This document shows positions 11,379 through 22,354 of a DNA stretch of 49,270 nt, piece by piece (positions within the stretch are counted from its first letter, which is position 1; each line of letters starts with the position of its first letter). This DNA comes from Stentor coeruleus (lineage: Eukaryota > Ciliophora > Heterotrichea > Heterotrichida > Stentoridae): contig MPUH01000505.1 in the NCBI GenBank assembly GCA_001970955.1, forward strand, positions 1 through 49,270, read 5' to 3'. The notes beneath the pieces were generated by a model, which saw only the letters and a list, made by a program, of their open reading frames with translations, was not told where the DNA came from and searched no databases. The position numbers and the translations under genes are program-made.

Positions 11379-14216
11379 CTAAATCAATCTATTTTCCATA
11401 TCACATTGGCATATCTCATGACATCCACTCATCTCCCAATACCCATAAATCTCATCACAAATACTAACATCTTCAATAATCCCATAACTATCCACCTTCC
11501 AATATCTTCCCTTTTCCCCATTTTCTCTAATTCTTTCATACATAATAGCTTTAACCCCACATTCCATATATCCATTCATAATCCCACTGATTTTCTCAGC
11601 ACATTTTTCCATATCCCCCCATTCACTATTACAAGCAGCCATGACAAACAAATCAGACCTACCCATAAACTCAGAATATTGATTAACAAGTATTATAAAG
11701 AAAAAATACACAAGTTTTCTAATCCATTGTTCAGGTCTAAAAACATAAGGTAAAAGCCCAATAAATATTTTTTCTCTAACAATAGAACTATTAACAAAAA
11801 TCATAATATGACCTAAAGTTATAATAATTTGTGTTATTGTATATGATGAAATACTATTATAAGATATAGGTAAAAAAGTAAACATGTCAGGGTATTTTAT
11901 TATTATGTTTATAAGAGATCTTTGAATATAAGGTTTAGTTTTTGAATGTGTGGGTGTTAGTAATATTTGACATAAGTTTTTTGTATAGAGGGTTAATTGT
12001 GAAAGTGAGGAATTTAGTAAATAAGGAGTTAGTGAACATAGTAATTGGCCCATGAAGGTTTGAGTGAAAGATGAGATTTCGGAGGAGTTAAGGATTTTAA
12101 GACAATTTTGGAGTATTTTTTCTGAAAAAGGTTGGTTTTTGTATTGGGTTTCTATTAAGAGTAAAGAAGATATACGAGTACTGCTGTGGGTGTTTTGATA
12201 TATGGAAATAGAGTTTTCTTGAATACCAGATTGAATGAAAGGGAAATTGTAAGGAAGGAAATTAGTTAGAATGTAAGAAGGGTCGGAATAAGTTGTAAGT
12301 AAAAAAATAGCATCTGAGAAATTTAGGATTAAAGATGGGTTTAAGAGCCAATGAGGGATACATGAGATTAGTATTGCTCTGATAAGACCAAAATGTTTGT
12401 TGCGGGTTTCGAATATTTTATATAGTAATAAACTAGAAAATGAATATTTCATTGTATGCTGGTTGAAAGCTAGTCGAGAAAAAGATAGTGTTAGCCGAAG
12501 TAAAGGATCTTGAGTATACCCACTATATGCATTCCAAGCTTTTTCACACACATCCTCAATTTCCTTTTCGCTACCCCCACTGATACTATTTGCAGCACTT
12601 TCAAAAACCCATACAATAGATTCTTCGCAACACCTCAAAACCCCTTCTCCAACCCTATTAATAACAATCTCAGGCTCCAACATCCCAAGGACCTTACAAA
12701 TTCTCCAATACGCTTTATCTGCTAATTTCTTAAACCCTTCACATCCATTTTTAACACAATTTTCTCTTGTCACATATAAACCAAAATCCCCAATACCAAC
12801 TAATAAACTTCTTGCAATACTTTTAAATTGTATTAAATCATATTTTTCTCCATAAGCCAATATATAACTCATAAAAACATAATAATTAAAAATCAAATCT
12901 TGAGACATCTGAAGTCTTTGTAATAAAAATGTAAGTTTTGTTATAGCCCAAGATACATGAGAAAAACCAATATTAATCAACCCATTTTTCAAAGTTTTAC
13001 CAATAATCACAGCAAGTCCGAAATCTGTTATTGAAATCCCATATGAAAATATCTCATCAAGTAATCCAGGGATATACATAAGTAATAATTCTTTATTATA
13101 AACATTCAAATATTTGCATATTGATTTAAAAAACATAAGCCATGATATTGAAAGTTCAGTTTTTAAATAAGTACTTCTATATATACTTTGTAATGATTGT
13201 ATAAAAGGACTTAGAATTTTAACAAGTTGTGGATCAGGACATAATGAAACTAAAAGACCAAAAGCTTTTGGAGATAATAATATTGTCTTACCTTGGATTA
13301 TTAAAGGTATAGAATTTTGTATTATATCTGTAGATTGTTTATATAAAAAAGTTGAGTTTCTGAACTGTGAATATAATATTTTATTATGAGAACAAGTTAA
13401 TGATGCTAATAATATTTTTTCTATAAGGAAATTATCAGGAGCATTATCAGAACAAAGTTGAGAAAAAATTATGAGTTGGCTTTTTTCATGGGTTTTTAGT
13501 TTTGGGTTCCATTTTGTTTGTATTTCTAAGATTAGGTCTAGGAGATCTTTGTCTAGTATGTCTTGAGTGAAATTGTCTATGAAAATAGACATGAACCAGA
13601 AGATGGAGTTTTGGGGGAAATCGGAAGATAAATAGTTTTTTATGAGGTTTTGAAAGGATTTAGTTTTGTTTGAGGATTTTTGTAAGGAAGATGAGAAAAA
13701 GGATTTGATAAGTTCGGGTAGAGGGGATTTTGGGTAACTTGATTTAGGGGATTGGAAGAAGATTGGGTCCATGAGGTTACTTATGAAGTCTTGGGTTGTG
13801 AAGTTTTCGTGGAAGTGACTGTTTTTCATGTAGTCTTTAACGATAAAAATACAGATTTTATGGTTTTTATGCAACCTTGCTTGTTTGTATAGGGTTTTCA
13901 CCTTGTCTATATCATATTGGAAAATAGAGTAAACTTTTATCCAAATCTTCTTAAAGTCATTTTTTTCAGTCATTTCCAAACACCCTAAGATCTCTATGTA
14001 ATCATTCCAATACAAAGGTAAACCACATACCATAATTCTCTTTTTGCATACTTCTCTAGCACAAAACCTAACATTTTCATCATCGTCAGTAAGTTCTTTA
14101 TCTAACAATTCACAAGCTTCTCTAGTAAAACTTTTATCATCAAGTACTTCTATACTTTTTATCAAATCACAACTTAGTTTCCCTTGAGATTCTAATACCT
14201 TATAATGTGATACCAT
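11379..14216 (-). CDS. Large alpha-solenoid (HEAT/ARM-like) protein, 945 aa
   Basis: One uninterrupted frame with ATG at 14216 and TAG at 11379-11381. Composition is Leu/Ile/Ser/Phe rich, with repeating amphipathic helix pairs throughout, which is typical of HEAT/ARM scaffolds. The start (ACELLDKELTDDDENVRFCAR) looks like a HEAT repeat. Near the C-terminus LLPYVFRPEQWIRKLVYFFF resembles the PFL.HPN.WIR signature seen in Vps15/PIK3R4 HEAT repeats. However, no kinase or WD40 part accompanies it, so I do not assign Vps15. There are no membrane segments. It converges with the gene at 9593-11032, and its partner and process are unknown. Confidence 0.75.
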   Translation of the reverse strand: MVSHYKVLESQGKLSCDLIKSIEVLDDKSFTREACELLDKELTDDDENVRFCAREVCKKRIMVCGLPLYWNDYIEILGCLEMTEKNDFKKIWIKVYSIFQYDIDKVKTLYKQARLHKNHKICIFIVKDYMKNSHFHENFTTQDFISNLMDPIFFQSPKSSYPKSPLPELIKSFFSSSLQKSSNKTKSFQNLIKNYLSSDFPQNSIFWFMSIFIDNFTQDILDKDLLDLILEIQTKWNPKLKTHEKSQLIIFSQLCSDNAPDNFLIEKILLASLTCSHNKILYSQFRNSTFLYKQSTDIIQNSIPLIIQGKTILLSPKAFGLLVSLCPDPQLVKILSPFIQSLQSIYRSTYLKTELSISWLMFFKSICKYLNVYNKELLLMYIPGLLDEIFSYGISITDFGLAVIIGKTLKNGLINIGFSHVSWAITKLTFLLQRLQMSQDLIFNYYVFMSYILAYGEKYDLIQFKSIARSLLVGIGDFGLYVTRENCVKNGCEGFKKLADKAYWRICKVLGMLEPEIVINRVGEGVLRCCEESIVWVFESAANSISGGSEKEIEDVCEKAWNAYSGYTQDPLLRLTLSFSRLAFNQHTMKYSFSSLLLYKIFETRNKHFGLIRAILISCIPHWLLNPSLILNFSDAIFLLTTYSDPSYILTNFLPYNFPFIQSGIQENSISIYQNTHSSTRISSLLLIETQYKNQPFSEKILQNCLKILNSSEISSFTQTFMGQLLCSLTPYLLNSSLSQLTLYTKNLCQILLTPTHSKTKPYIQRSLINIIIKYPDMFTFLPISYNSISSYTITQIIITLGHIMIFVNSSIVREKIFIGLLPYVFRPEQWIRKLVYFFFIILVNQYSEFMGRSDLFVMAACNSEWGDMEKCAEKISGIMNGYMECGVKAIMYERIRENGEKGRYWKVDSYGIIEDVSICDEIYGYWEMSGCHEICQCDMENRLI

Positions 14217-14348
14217 TTATAGTTACTTTTATCTTTATCAAGAATTTTTCAAATAATATATTATGTGAACTTTATGAAAACCTTATAATTAATTATCTTG
14301 TAATTAGGTGATATGTAATTATAATTTATTTACTAGCCTAAAAAGCAA

Positions 14349-16304
14349 TTATTTAGGGTTAACCTGAGGATTATTAACTAATCCAAAGGTGTAAACTGGA
14401 TCCTCAGGACTAAGAGTTCCTGTAGATATAATAGATTCTCCAACAGATGGATACTTCATATCAGCAGGCATTGGATTATTTTTTCTATCATCAACACTCA
14501 TTGGGTTATATCCAAATTCACCTTCTTTAGAAACCTTTTCTTTATATTCTTCTTGAACATGAGGAATTGACGAAGGGTTTTCACTATATGAAAAATTCGG
14601 TTTTTCATTAGGGTTTCCATAAGGAGCTGGATAAGGATTATAAGCTGGAGTTTCTTGAGGTTTAGGTTGATTTTCAAATTGTTGGCTTTTAATTGGTTCT
14701 GATGGTATTTGCTGATAATTAACTTCACTTGGGTTACCATAATATGGTGGATATTGATTTGGGGGATATGACTCTTGAGCTTTAATATTAGGATCAGGAT
14801 TATAAGACCCTGACTCAATTGGCACTTCAGGTTTACAAGGCATTGGAAGATTTTGAGGAAGTTTTGGAGGACCTTCATTAAAAGTTTCTGGATGATAATC
14901 TTTATTTTGTTTAGAAAATGCAGTGTTAGGATCAGGAGGGAAAACAAGTTCAGGTTTGGGATTATAAAGATCTTGTGGAGGAGGCTGAGAATGTTCAGAA
15001 ATAGTTGTATTAGGTTTATAAGATTCTTGTGGGGTAATATTTGAATATGTATTTGGAACTGGTTCATAAGGTTTATTTGGGTCTTGATAAACTCCACTTG
15101 GATGTCCTAAAATTGGTTCTTGAGGTTTATATAAATTAGGATCTTGTGGTGGCTGAGGATAAGGTGTTGATTTATTAACAGCAGAAGGATCATGTATTGG
15201 AGGCTGAGCATAAGGTCCTGAAATTTGAGGATTGTTATAAGCATTAGGATCATTAGGAGGATATCCAGGCTGAGGTCCAGGCTTATTTGCAGAGGAAGGA
15301 TCATGCGATGGAGGATAAATCTGAGGATTGTTATAAGCATTAGGATCATTAGGAGGATATCCAGGTTGAGGTCCAGGCTTATTTGCACCGGAAGGATCTG
15401 ATAGGGGTTGAGTATAAGGTCCTGAGCTTTGAGGGTTATAATAAGCATTAGGATCATTAGGAGGATAGCCAGGTTGAGGTCCAGGCTTATTTGCAGAGGA
15501 AGGATCATGCGATGGAGGATAAGTCTGAGGGTTATCATAAGGATCATTAGGAGGATAACCAGGCTGAGGTCCAGGCTTATTTACAGATGAAGGATCATGT
15601 GATGGGGGATAAGTCTGAGGGTTATGATAAGGATCATTAGGAGGATAACCAGGCTGAGGTCCAGGCTTATTTGCAGACGAAGGATCATGAGATGGTGGAT
15701 AAGTCTGAGGGTTATGATAAGGGTCATTAGGAGGATATCCAGGCTGAGGTCCAGGCTTACTATGAACAGAAGAATCATGCACTGGAGGTTGAGCATAAGG
15801 TCCTGAGCTTTGAGGATTATAATAAGCATTAGGATCATTAGGAGGATATCCAGGTTGAGGTCCAGGCTTATTATGAGCAGAAGGGTCATGTGGTGAAGGT
15901 TGAGCATAAAGTGCCAAGTTTTGAGGATTGTAATAAGCCCCAGGATTACTTGGAGGAGGATATCCAGCTTGAGGACCTGGTTGCATATATTGTTGAGGAT
16001 ATCCTGATGGATAAGGATTCTGAGTCATTTGTGGAGGATAATTAGGATAACCTGGAGATCCTTGAGGATGTGATGGTGGAGCAGTATAATTTGATTGAGC
16101 TGGATATCCTAAATTCGGATACACATTACTTTGTGGTGGATATCCTTGAGGATGATAACCTTGAGGAGGGTAACCTTGAGCAGGAGGATATCCTTGAGGT
16201 GGAATCTGAGGATAACTCTGAGGATTTGGATAAGATGGAGGCCCAGATGGATTATAAGGATAGTTCCCAGGAGGGCCTCTATATGGATAGTTTGGGTATG
16301 CCAT
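14349..16304 (-). CDS. Pro/Tyr/Gln/Gly-rich repeat protein, probably disordered
   Basis: 651 aa from ATG at 16304. The N-terminus (MAYPNYPYRGPPGNYPYNP) leads into GYPPQG-type repeats like those of annexin or rhodopsin tails. Residues about 140-385 are a tandem array with seven copies of KPGPQPGYPPNDP. The copies are embedded in units of about 30 or 34-40 aa that alternate the endings NPQTYPPSHDPSS and NAYYNPQSSGPYAQPP. The rest stays rich in P, N, Q, Y and E, and the end (EDPVYTFGLVNNPQVNPK) is not repetitive. No enzyme domain or membrane segment is seen. Such sequence usually forms flexible, self-associating chains, but a specific role cannot be given. The repeats also leave other frames open, which is coincidental. 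Confidence 0.85.
   Translation of the reverse strand: MAYPNYPYRGPPGNYPYNPSGPPSYPNPQSYPQIPPQGYPPAQGYPPQGYHPQGYPPQSNVYPNLGYPAQSNYTAPPSHPQGSPGYPNYPPQMTQNPYPSGYPQQYMQPGPQAGYPPPSNPGAYYNPQNLALYAQPSPHDPSAHNKPGPQPGYPPNDPNAYYNPQSSGPYAQPPVHDSSVHSKPGPQPGYPPNDPYHNPQTYPPSHDPSSANKPGPQPGYPPNDPYHNPQTYPPSHDPSSVNKPGPQPGYPPNDPYDNPQTYPPSHDPSSANKPGPQPGYPPNDPNAYYNPQSSGPYTQPLSDPSGANKPGPQPGYPPNDPNAYNNPQIYPPSHDPSSANKPGPQPGYPPNDPNAYNNPQISGPYAQPPIHDPSAVNKSTPYPQPPQDPNLYKPQEPILGHPSGVYQDPNKPYEPVPNTYSNITPQESYKPNTTISEHSQPPPQDLYNPKPELVFPPDPNTAFSKQNKDYHPETFNEGPPKLPQNLPMPCKPEVPIESGSYNPDPNIKAQESYPPNQYPPYYGNPSEVNYQQIPSEPIKSQQFENQPKPQETPAYNPYPAPYGNPNEKPNFSYSENPSSIPHVQEEYKEKVSKEGEFGYNPMSVDDRKNNPMPADMKYPSVGESIISTGTLSPEDPVYTFGLVNNPQVNPK
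15170..15925 (-). repeat. Coding tandem repeat array (7 copies of a KPGPQPGYPPNDP core)
   Basis: Seven copies of the core recur at spacings of about 90-120 bp within the Pro/Tyr-rich gene. Copies 2-5 have short 30-aa units. Copies 1, 5, 6 and 7 carry the longer NAYY/NAYN form. High DNA similarity among copies points to recent unequal exchange or slippage. Confidence 0.9.
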
Positions 16305-16522
16305 TTACTAGGCTATTATGCAATAAAATATACTAATAAATAGTTTATTAGACTTTTTGAAAAGAAATTTAGTTTTTGTTTATATGATAAGATATCATGG
16401 TGATTATTTGATAAGGAAAGAGGAGTATTTTATGTATAATTTTATAGTATGAAATCGTTTTTATATATAATGAAATTTGTTGAATTTATTTTTGGGAAAT
16501 TTTTATATAAAAACTGAGAATA

Positions 16523-16975
16523 TTATTTCTCTTTAAGTTTTGATAATAGTTTTATGTCTTGGATTATCATAGATGAGTCAAAGCTTTTACACATATCGTA
16601 GATTGTTAGGCAAGATATACTTACTGCAGTTAGGGCTTCCATTTCAACTCCGGTTTTAGCATCTGTGATTGCTGTAGCTTGGACTAAAATTGAATGAGAT
16701 TCAGGTAGTGTGGTCAATTCTACTTTAACTTTATGAAGAGGTAAAGGATGACATAGTGGCAATAAGCGAGAGGTTTCTTTTGCTCCCATAATACCCGCAA
16801 TCTCAGCCATTTCTTGTATGCTACCTTTTTTGCTTCCTTTTTCTTGTAAATGGACAAAGCCTTCATTAGAAAATACTACTTTACCTTCTGCAACTGCAGT
16901 TCTATGTAAGATTTCTTTTCCTGAAACATCGAACATTTCATAAGAAATTAGTCTTTTACCAAACCTAAATATCAT
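16523..16975 (-). CDS. moaC: Cyclic pyranopterin monophosphate synthase (MoaC / MOCS1B-type)
   Basis: MoaC acts with the radical-SAM enzyme MoaA to turn GTP into cyclic pyranopterin monophosphate, the first step of molybdenum-cofactor synthesis. The 150-aa frame shows almost the whole family core: FDVSGKEILHRTAVAEG, KKGSIQEMAEIAGIMGAKET, SRLLPLCHPLPL and TGVEMEALTAVSISCLTIYD followed by MCK. The catalytic Lys (in KKGS), the His of LCHPL, and the Asp and Lys of YDMCK are present. The N-terminus is short but includes the DVS motif. The C-terminus ends LLSKLKEK, lacking the usual GGK tail. In animals MoaC is fused to MoaA, but here it stands alone and no MoaA is seen in the window. Confidence 0.93.
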   Translation of the reverse strand: MIFRFGKRLISYEMFDVSGKEILHRTAVAEGKVVFSNEGFVHLQEKGSKKGSIQEMAEIAGIMGAKETSRLLPLCHPLPLHKVKVELTTLPESHSILVQATAITDAKTGVEMEALTAVSISCLTIYDMCKSFDSSMIIQDIKLLSKLKEK

Positions 16976-18228
16976 TTTTATATTACTTAACTACAACTTA
17001 CGATATATTTTGAAATTACCTTTAAAAAGTAAGTATTAAAGATAAAAATAAAGAATTAAAGATTTTAATATAAAAATATCATAATGTTGCATAATGTTAT
17101 AGAAAAATATTATGCAAACTTGGGTTAAATTATAATAATACAGACAATAATTTATTATAATAAGAATATTAGAAATTAGATGGATTTATAGTAATTAATG
17201 CTTAAATATCAGTTTTGTTGTGAAGAAAATTCAGCTGTGTATATAAAATATAGTTTTAGCATATATTTTATTTAAAATAAAGAAAAAAATGCTATGTTTT
17301 ATTACATTGCAAGCTTATTTTTTTCAATATTAGATGTGATAAATGATGTATTTATATGAAAATCAAAGAAAAAATGCTTTAACAATAAATACTAAAATAG
17401 CAACTTATATAAAGAGTACTTAATATTTACTTATATATTTTAACAGCATTTTATTAATAAAAGGATTTCATTTATAAATATTCTATAAATTTGCAATGCT
17501 GATGTAATGATAAAAATACTTGCAAGTTTTTGAATATATTATTAAATAATAAATAACAATAAAAGATATGTGTGTGCATAATAACGCTAAAACATAGGTG
17601 TGTGACTTTATGCTGAAACTTAGGCATAAGTGAGACTTCTATAAAGAGTAAATAATCTCTAATAAAAAAAAAAAAATTTTAAAAGTTTGTTAGAAAAGCT
17701 AAATGATAAAATCACTTATTGCAATATTTAGATATACGTAAAAAAATAATATATATCCTTAAACTTATATAATCTAAATAACACTTTATTATTTTTCTAT
17801 ATATAATATTATAGAAAAGGAAATGAAATAATATCAGTATCATGCTTTGGGTATTCAATTAATAATTCAAATAAAAAGAGATTTTATCGTAAGAATATTT
17901 TATATAAATCAAATAAAGTTAATTTCATATATATAATGATTTAAGAAAATATTTCATAATCATCATAAGCATATAATGAATAACAAAGAAATGTATTCTT
18001 ATTTGTATATTAAAAGATATTGATATTTTTTATCTTAATTTCATAAAATTTTCTTTAGAAAATGTTTATTTTGCTTTCCTTATCCAACTTAAGAAATTAA
18101 TAAATCCAGAAATTTTTATCTACACAAAGAACTTCCTTATTTTTATTAGGGATTTTTTTTATTATAAAGTTGAAACTAAAAATCAAGTTTTTATTTTATA
18201 AATGAATGCATATCATGAAATTTATAAA

Positions 18229-18303
18229 TTATGCTCTTTTTGATCTGACCATTTTTATAAATTCTTCAAAGTCAAGGCAATTTTTAAGGTTAAGTTGAAA
18301 TTT
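18229..18303 (-). pseudogene. Possible EF-hand relic
   Basis: Reading the minus strand towards 18229 gives NLKNCLDFEEFIKMVRSK and a TAA. This resembles the second helix and terminus of a calmodulin-type EF-hand (..LDFEEFIKMV..). The upstream frame is closed by TAA after about 20 codons, and I find no matching first hands. It is a short scrap, so chance is not excluded. Confidence 0.3.
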
Positions 18304-18679
18304 TTATATAAAAATAGTTATTATAGAAAGATATATAAAGTTATGGTATTTTAGCATGTAATATAAAAATACTAATTTTGATATGGGATTATCTATAAAT
18401 TATATTGCCGAAATACATAAGACTAAAGATTACTGTGTTATATTTTTAATATTTTCTATAAAAGAAGTAGTTTTGTATATATCAATATCATAAGTTAGTC
18501 AAAGTAATATATGAAAAAAGCGTTAAGATTTTTAGAAGAAAAAAATTTAATCTAAAATTATCACTAGTATTCACATTTTATCACAAAAACAAATTGTTTC
18601 CTTTGATTTTCACAATATTTATATACAAAATACCCTTTTGCATATAAACTCTTCTTTTCAGACTACTTTTAAAGGATTT

Positions 18680-18955
18680 TGCTCTAGGATTGATAAAAAT
18701 TGGTATTCTCTAATCTTGCATCGTCAAGCTGTAATTCGCTATTTTCATTACCTTTTACACATAAAACAAAATCCTTTATTCTGAGTGCATTAAAGAAATA
18801 AATTGTTTATGCGAATCATAAGTAATAACATAAAATTCTTGCAAGAGACCAAAAACATCAATACATAACATTAAAAATACAAATTTTTCCAAATAATCAT
18901 ATGAAATTTTATTAAATTCTATGCTTTGCCCATAGCCAATTTACATAGAATTTGA
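18680..18955 (-). pseudogene. Possible decayed gene fragment, unidentified
   Basis: The minus strand reads SIEFNKISYDYLEKFVF, then LQEFYVITYDSHKQF. After a frame change it reads IKDFVLCVKGNENSELQL and DDARLENTNFYQS before further stops. The charged, non-repetitive composition looks protein-like in otherwise noncoding DNA. I do not recognise the family. Confidence 0.3.
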
Positions 18956-20216
18956 TTTATACTTGAAAAACCTAGAATATTTTTTCATATACACAAATTG
19001 TTTACATTCTAAACTTTTTTCTCATTTTATGAACAAAAGCTCTACAAAATATGTTTTTTATAATCTTAACTCTTGAATTTGTATTAAATTTTATTTACCT
19101 TTAATATTAGCACATGGTTTTTATAAGATTTATAGTTAAAGTCCTTATATATATTTTTCAAAAGGTAAATGTCAATGATGAATCAATAAAAAAATCTATA
19201 GGATATTCCTAATAATAATAATCTTGGTATTTGGTTATTGAAACTCAGTCTCACCTTAATTAAAAGCTAAAATTGCTATAAATGAGTACTTTGTATTTTT
19301 GGGTTATGCAGTATAAAATATTAGGCCTCCATTTTATTATCATATCCGATCAAATATGGTATTTCAAAAGCTCAAGAAATAGGCATTTATATTACCTTCT
19401 CAAAGGAGGAATTATATTCTTATTGAAAAGATAAAAAAATCGATTTGTACTATAATTTATCTTATAATTCAAGTTATAAACTAATATAGAGTTTTTAATG
19501 AGAATTTCATTCATCCGAAAAATTAGAAAATTTTGGACTTTAAGGATAATTAATACCTTAAAGGAACTTATGATGTTTTGATATACTAAAAAAGATTATT
19601 ATGATGACTTTTATGGATAGGAATCAAAATATTCTGATATCGAATACATTTAAGTAATTTTAAGTTATTTTATCTCAAATCTAGATAAGTTGTCTAGTAT
19701 CAGAAGCATTTATTTTGATAAGACTTTAATTACAGGAAGCAAATTTTCATATAAAAGTTAACCAATCTCAAAGCCTACAGTATTTAAAAATCGATATTAT
19801 GTATACATCCTACAGTGCTAGACAGAAAAAAATAATGGAAGTATTTAAATAAATAATAACCCCATTACAATTTTACAAGGTAGTTGAAATACTGAGTATC
19901 GTATTTTTGAACCTAAATTCTCATCTAAATATTTTTTTCTAAACTTAAAACCCTAGTTAAACAGAATCAAAATCCATTAAGGCTTTACTAGTGTTTCTCA
20001 TATGAATATTATAAAAACATCAAATTTCCCTTATAAATTAATTTACTTGCATTATATTATAAAAAACTTCTCTATGCATCTAAACTTATAAACAATATTC
20101 ATTTTACTTAATCTTTAAACATCAAAATATATATGAAAAAGTTTTATAGGGAAAATTATCAGTAATCATTAAAACTAGTCATGATCTCAATTGTATTCCA
20201 AGACTTTTTCTCATCT

Positions 20217-20497
20217 TTCCTCTAACTCCAATCATCTGCTACACAAAATAATTCTCCCCTACCTCTAAAAACCCTATGAGATAATTATTTCCTATATCCT
20301 TGTCATTAATATCATAAACCAACTTTTACAAAGCTAAATTTATTCCAGCGTTTAATNTTTCCTCTAACTCCAATCATCTGCTACACAAAATAATTCTCCC
20401 CTACCTCTAAAAACCCTATGAAATAATTATTTCCTATATCCTTGTCATTAATATCATAAACCAACTTTTACAAAGCTAAATTAATTCCAGCGTTTAA
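20217..20497. repeat. Direct repeat of about 140 bp flanking an N (likely assembly overlap)
   Basis: Bases about 20217-20356 are repeated at 20358-20497 with two or three substitutions (such as ATGAG/ATGAA). They meet at the N at 20357. It is noncoding on both sides. Confidence 0.85.
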
Positions 20498-21853
20498 CCA
20501 TATAATAATCTTGAATATATGGATTTAAATGTTTCTTTCTCAGTTTATCAGATTAACTAACACCTTTTATGATACATCAAAAGTTTATTGAAGAAAAATA
20601 TAGCAAATAATTTTACATATAAATAAATATAGCTAATTAAGATCAAGAGGCTTCTTAGAAGATAAAGTTTAAACTAAAAACTGAAGAATTTAGTGCTGAT
20701 AAGAAAAACTGTGTTAAAATATTCAAAGCGAATATGAATTTAATACTTTTATTGGAAGAAATGGTATGTCTATCGAGAATTTTTGGCCATATGCATTCTA
20801 TGTAAAATAAGTTGATTTTGAAGTTCGTAGTGTTAGTAGAGCTGATTAGTTTTGGTTTTAACAAAGACTACTGAGATTTAATCAAGTATTCACCAATGAA
20901 ATTGATTATCGGTAAGGTTCTGACAATGGCCAAAGGTCTTTAATCAACCATTCGATTGTAACGCTTACTTCAAAATCATTCTGAAGACATGATAAAAATC
21001 TTAAAATGATAAGAGAATTCCACTAGGTGCTAGTTCACCTTTATCCTAGCTTTAAAACCTTTCTTAATACGAGAAAGTAAAAAAAAGACTTTTTGAAAAA
21101 TTATTGAAAAAATAAATCTTTATGTTAGAATGAATAACCCCTCCTTAAATAGCTTTAATATCTTCATATAGGTATGCATAATACACATAGGACACTATTA
21201 TTTTATGCCTATTTTCCTAATGAAAAATGGAAGGATAAGCATAAGAGCATAATTTGATGTTATACTAAATACTTTATGTTAAATATTGTCTTAGTAAAAC
21301 TATTTCACATATATCAGAACATATAAAGAAAGTTAAAAGATATCTTAATGCTTAGAAAAAATTGCTTAAAAGCTGATGATTTTTTTTCCAGGATTTAACT
21401 TTAATTAACTTTAGAAAATACCTGGTAATTTGGTATTGAAAAATTATCAAGCATAATTTCTAAACTCAAAAAAATTATATTTTAAATCATACCGCATTAT
21501 CTAACTAAATCAACACTCATTACTTTCCATTACCAAATAACATAAAAACCTTCATTCGCCAGTTCTAGAAGCATATAAAAATTACAATAAATTTTATATT
21601 CAAGTCTTTAGAACAAGTTTAAAAATACACAATAGCCATACAAGGGCCCTTTAATTAATGTAACTAATTTTTATGTCTTTAGTAATCAATAATAAATTAA
21701 ACTAAATCTAAATATATAATCATGTAAAATATTAGTATGCTTAAGTCTTTTTCTCAAGGGAATAAAATTTCATTTTTGGGATTTCTTTTATTTCATTATA
21801 ATAATCATTTTTCAAATATCTAGTTATAAGAATATTAGCCAATACTAATTCTG

Positions 21854-22354
21854 ATGTCTAAGTTTAAAATAATCTTGGAGCTTAATATAAAACTAAAATC
21901 GATAATGGTGGATATCACAGTAGTACTACCAAAAAGTCCTTACCAATTGCCTAAGCCAATAGACATAAAAACAGGAACATGTGTCTATCAAAGTCTAGTA
22001 TGCACTTGTTGCCATTTAATTTTTCAATCCGAACAGGATCTCCAACTTCATAAAACAACAGAGGAGAGGCGAATCTCATGCTCAATGTGCTCAATAAAAT
22101 TCTTAACGACAAAAGGAATGAAACAACACTTTGGCAAAAAGCATGAGAAATCAAGGCCATATCGCTGCAATATCTGTTATAAAAAATTCAGAAATGTTTA
22201 TGCATCGCGGATTCATAAGCAACAAGTTCATTTGCATGCTTCAAGGCAGTCCTGTAGCTACTGTGGAAAGTCTGTTTACAATAAGTACTCTTTGTCTCGG
22301 CATCTAAAAGTTTGCAATAGATACTCAAAAGATTTAGAGACTTTCTTTGAATAA
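21854..22354 (+). CDS. C2H2 zinc-finger protein
   Basis: 166 aa from ATG 21854, with an alternative in-frame Met at 21905. Four zinc-finger units are seen. Finger 1 is degenerate (C50, C53, H66, no second His). Finger 2 has C76/C79/H92/H97. Finger 3 (RCNICYKKFRNVYASRIHKQ) has C105/C108/H121/H126. Finger 4 has C134/C137/H150/C154, a C2HC variant. The inter-finger linker HEKSRPYRC resembles the classic TGEKPY linker. Nucleic-acid binding is likely and the target unknown. The gene sits alone beside a gene-poor block, and its codons contain somewhat more CpG than its surroundings. Native gene versus mobile-element-derived factor cannot be decided here. Confidence 0.8.
   Translation: MSKFKIILELNIKLKSIMVDITVVLPKSPYQLPKPIDIKTGTCVYQSLVCTCCHLIFQSEQDLQLHKTTEERRISCSMCSIKFLTTKGMKQHFGKKHEKSRPYRCNICYKKFRNVYASRIHKQQVHLHASRQSCSYCGKSVYNKYSLSRHLKVCNRYSKDLETFFE

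Larger units (their letters stand above)
16976..21853. other. Gene-poor, very AT-rich block (about 4.9 kb)
   Basis: No intact gene is seen on either strand. The sequence is visibly richer in A/T than the gene-bearing flanks. It contains a repeat of about 140 bp around an N (20357). A few short coding-like scraps on the minus strand are listed separately. Some plus-strand stretches (for example around 19600-19900 and 20660-20800) read as 15-35 residue peptides between stops and may also be relics. No tRNA or rRNA gene is recognised. Confidence 0.55.

Noticed and set aside
11379..14216. Assignment as Vps15/PIK3R4
   Set aside because: Only one HEAT-like PEQWIRK segment matches; kinase and WD40 domains are absent.
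14498..15907. Other long open frames on both strands in the Pro/Tyr-rich gene
   Set aside because: Tandem repeats without stops keep several frames open; their Leu/Ile or Arg-rich translations do not resemble proteins.
20655..20864. Minus-strand frame of 69 codons
   Set aside because: The plus strand of the same stretch also reads as peptide-like between stops; neither has domain evidence.
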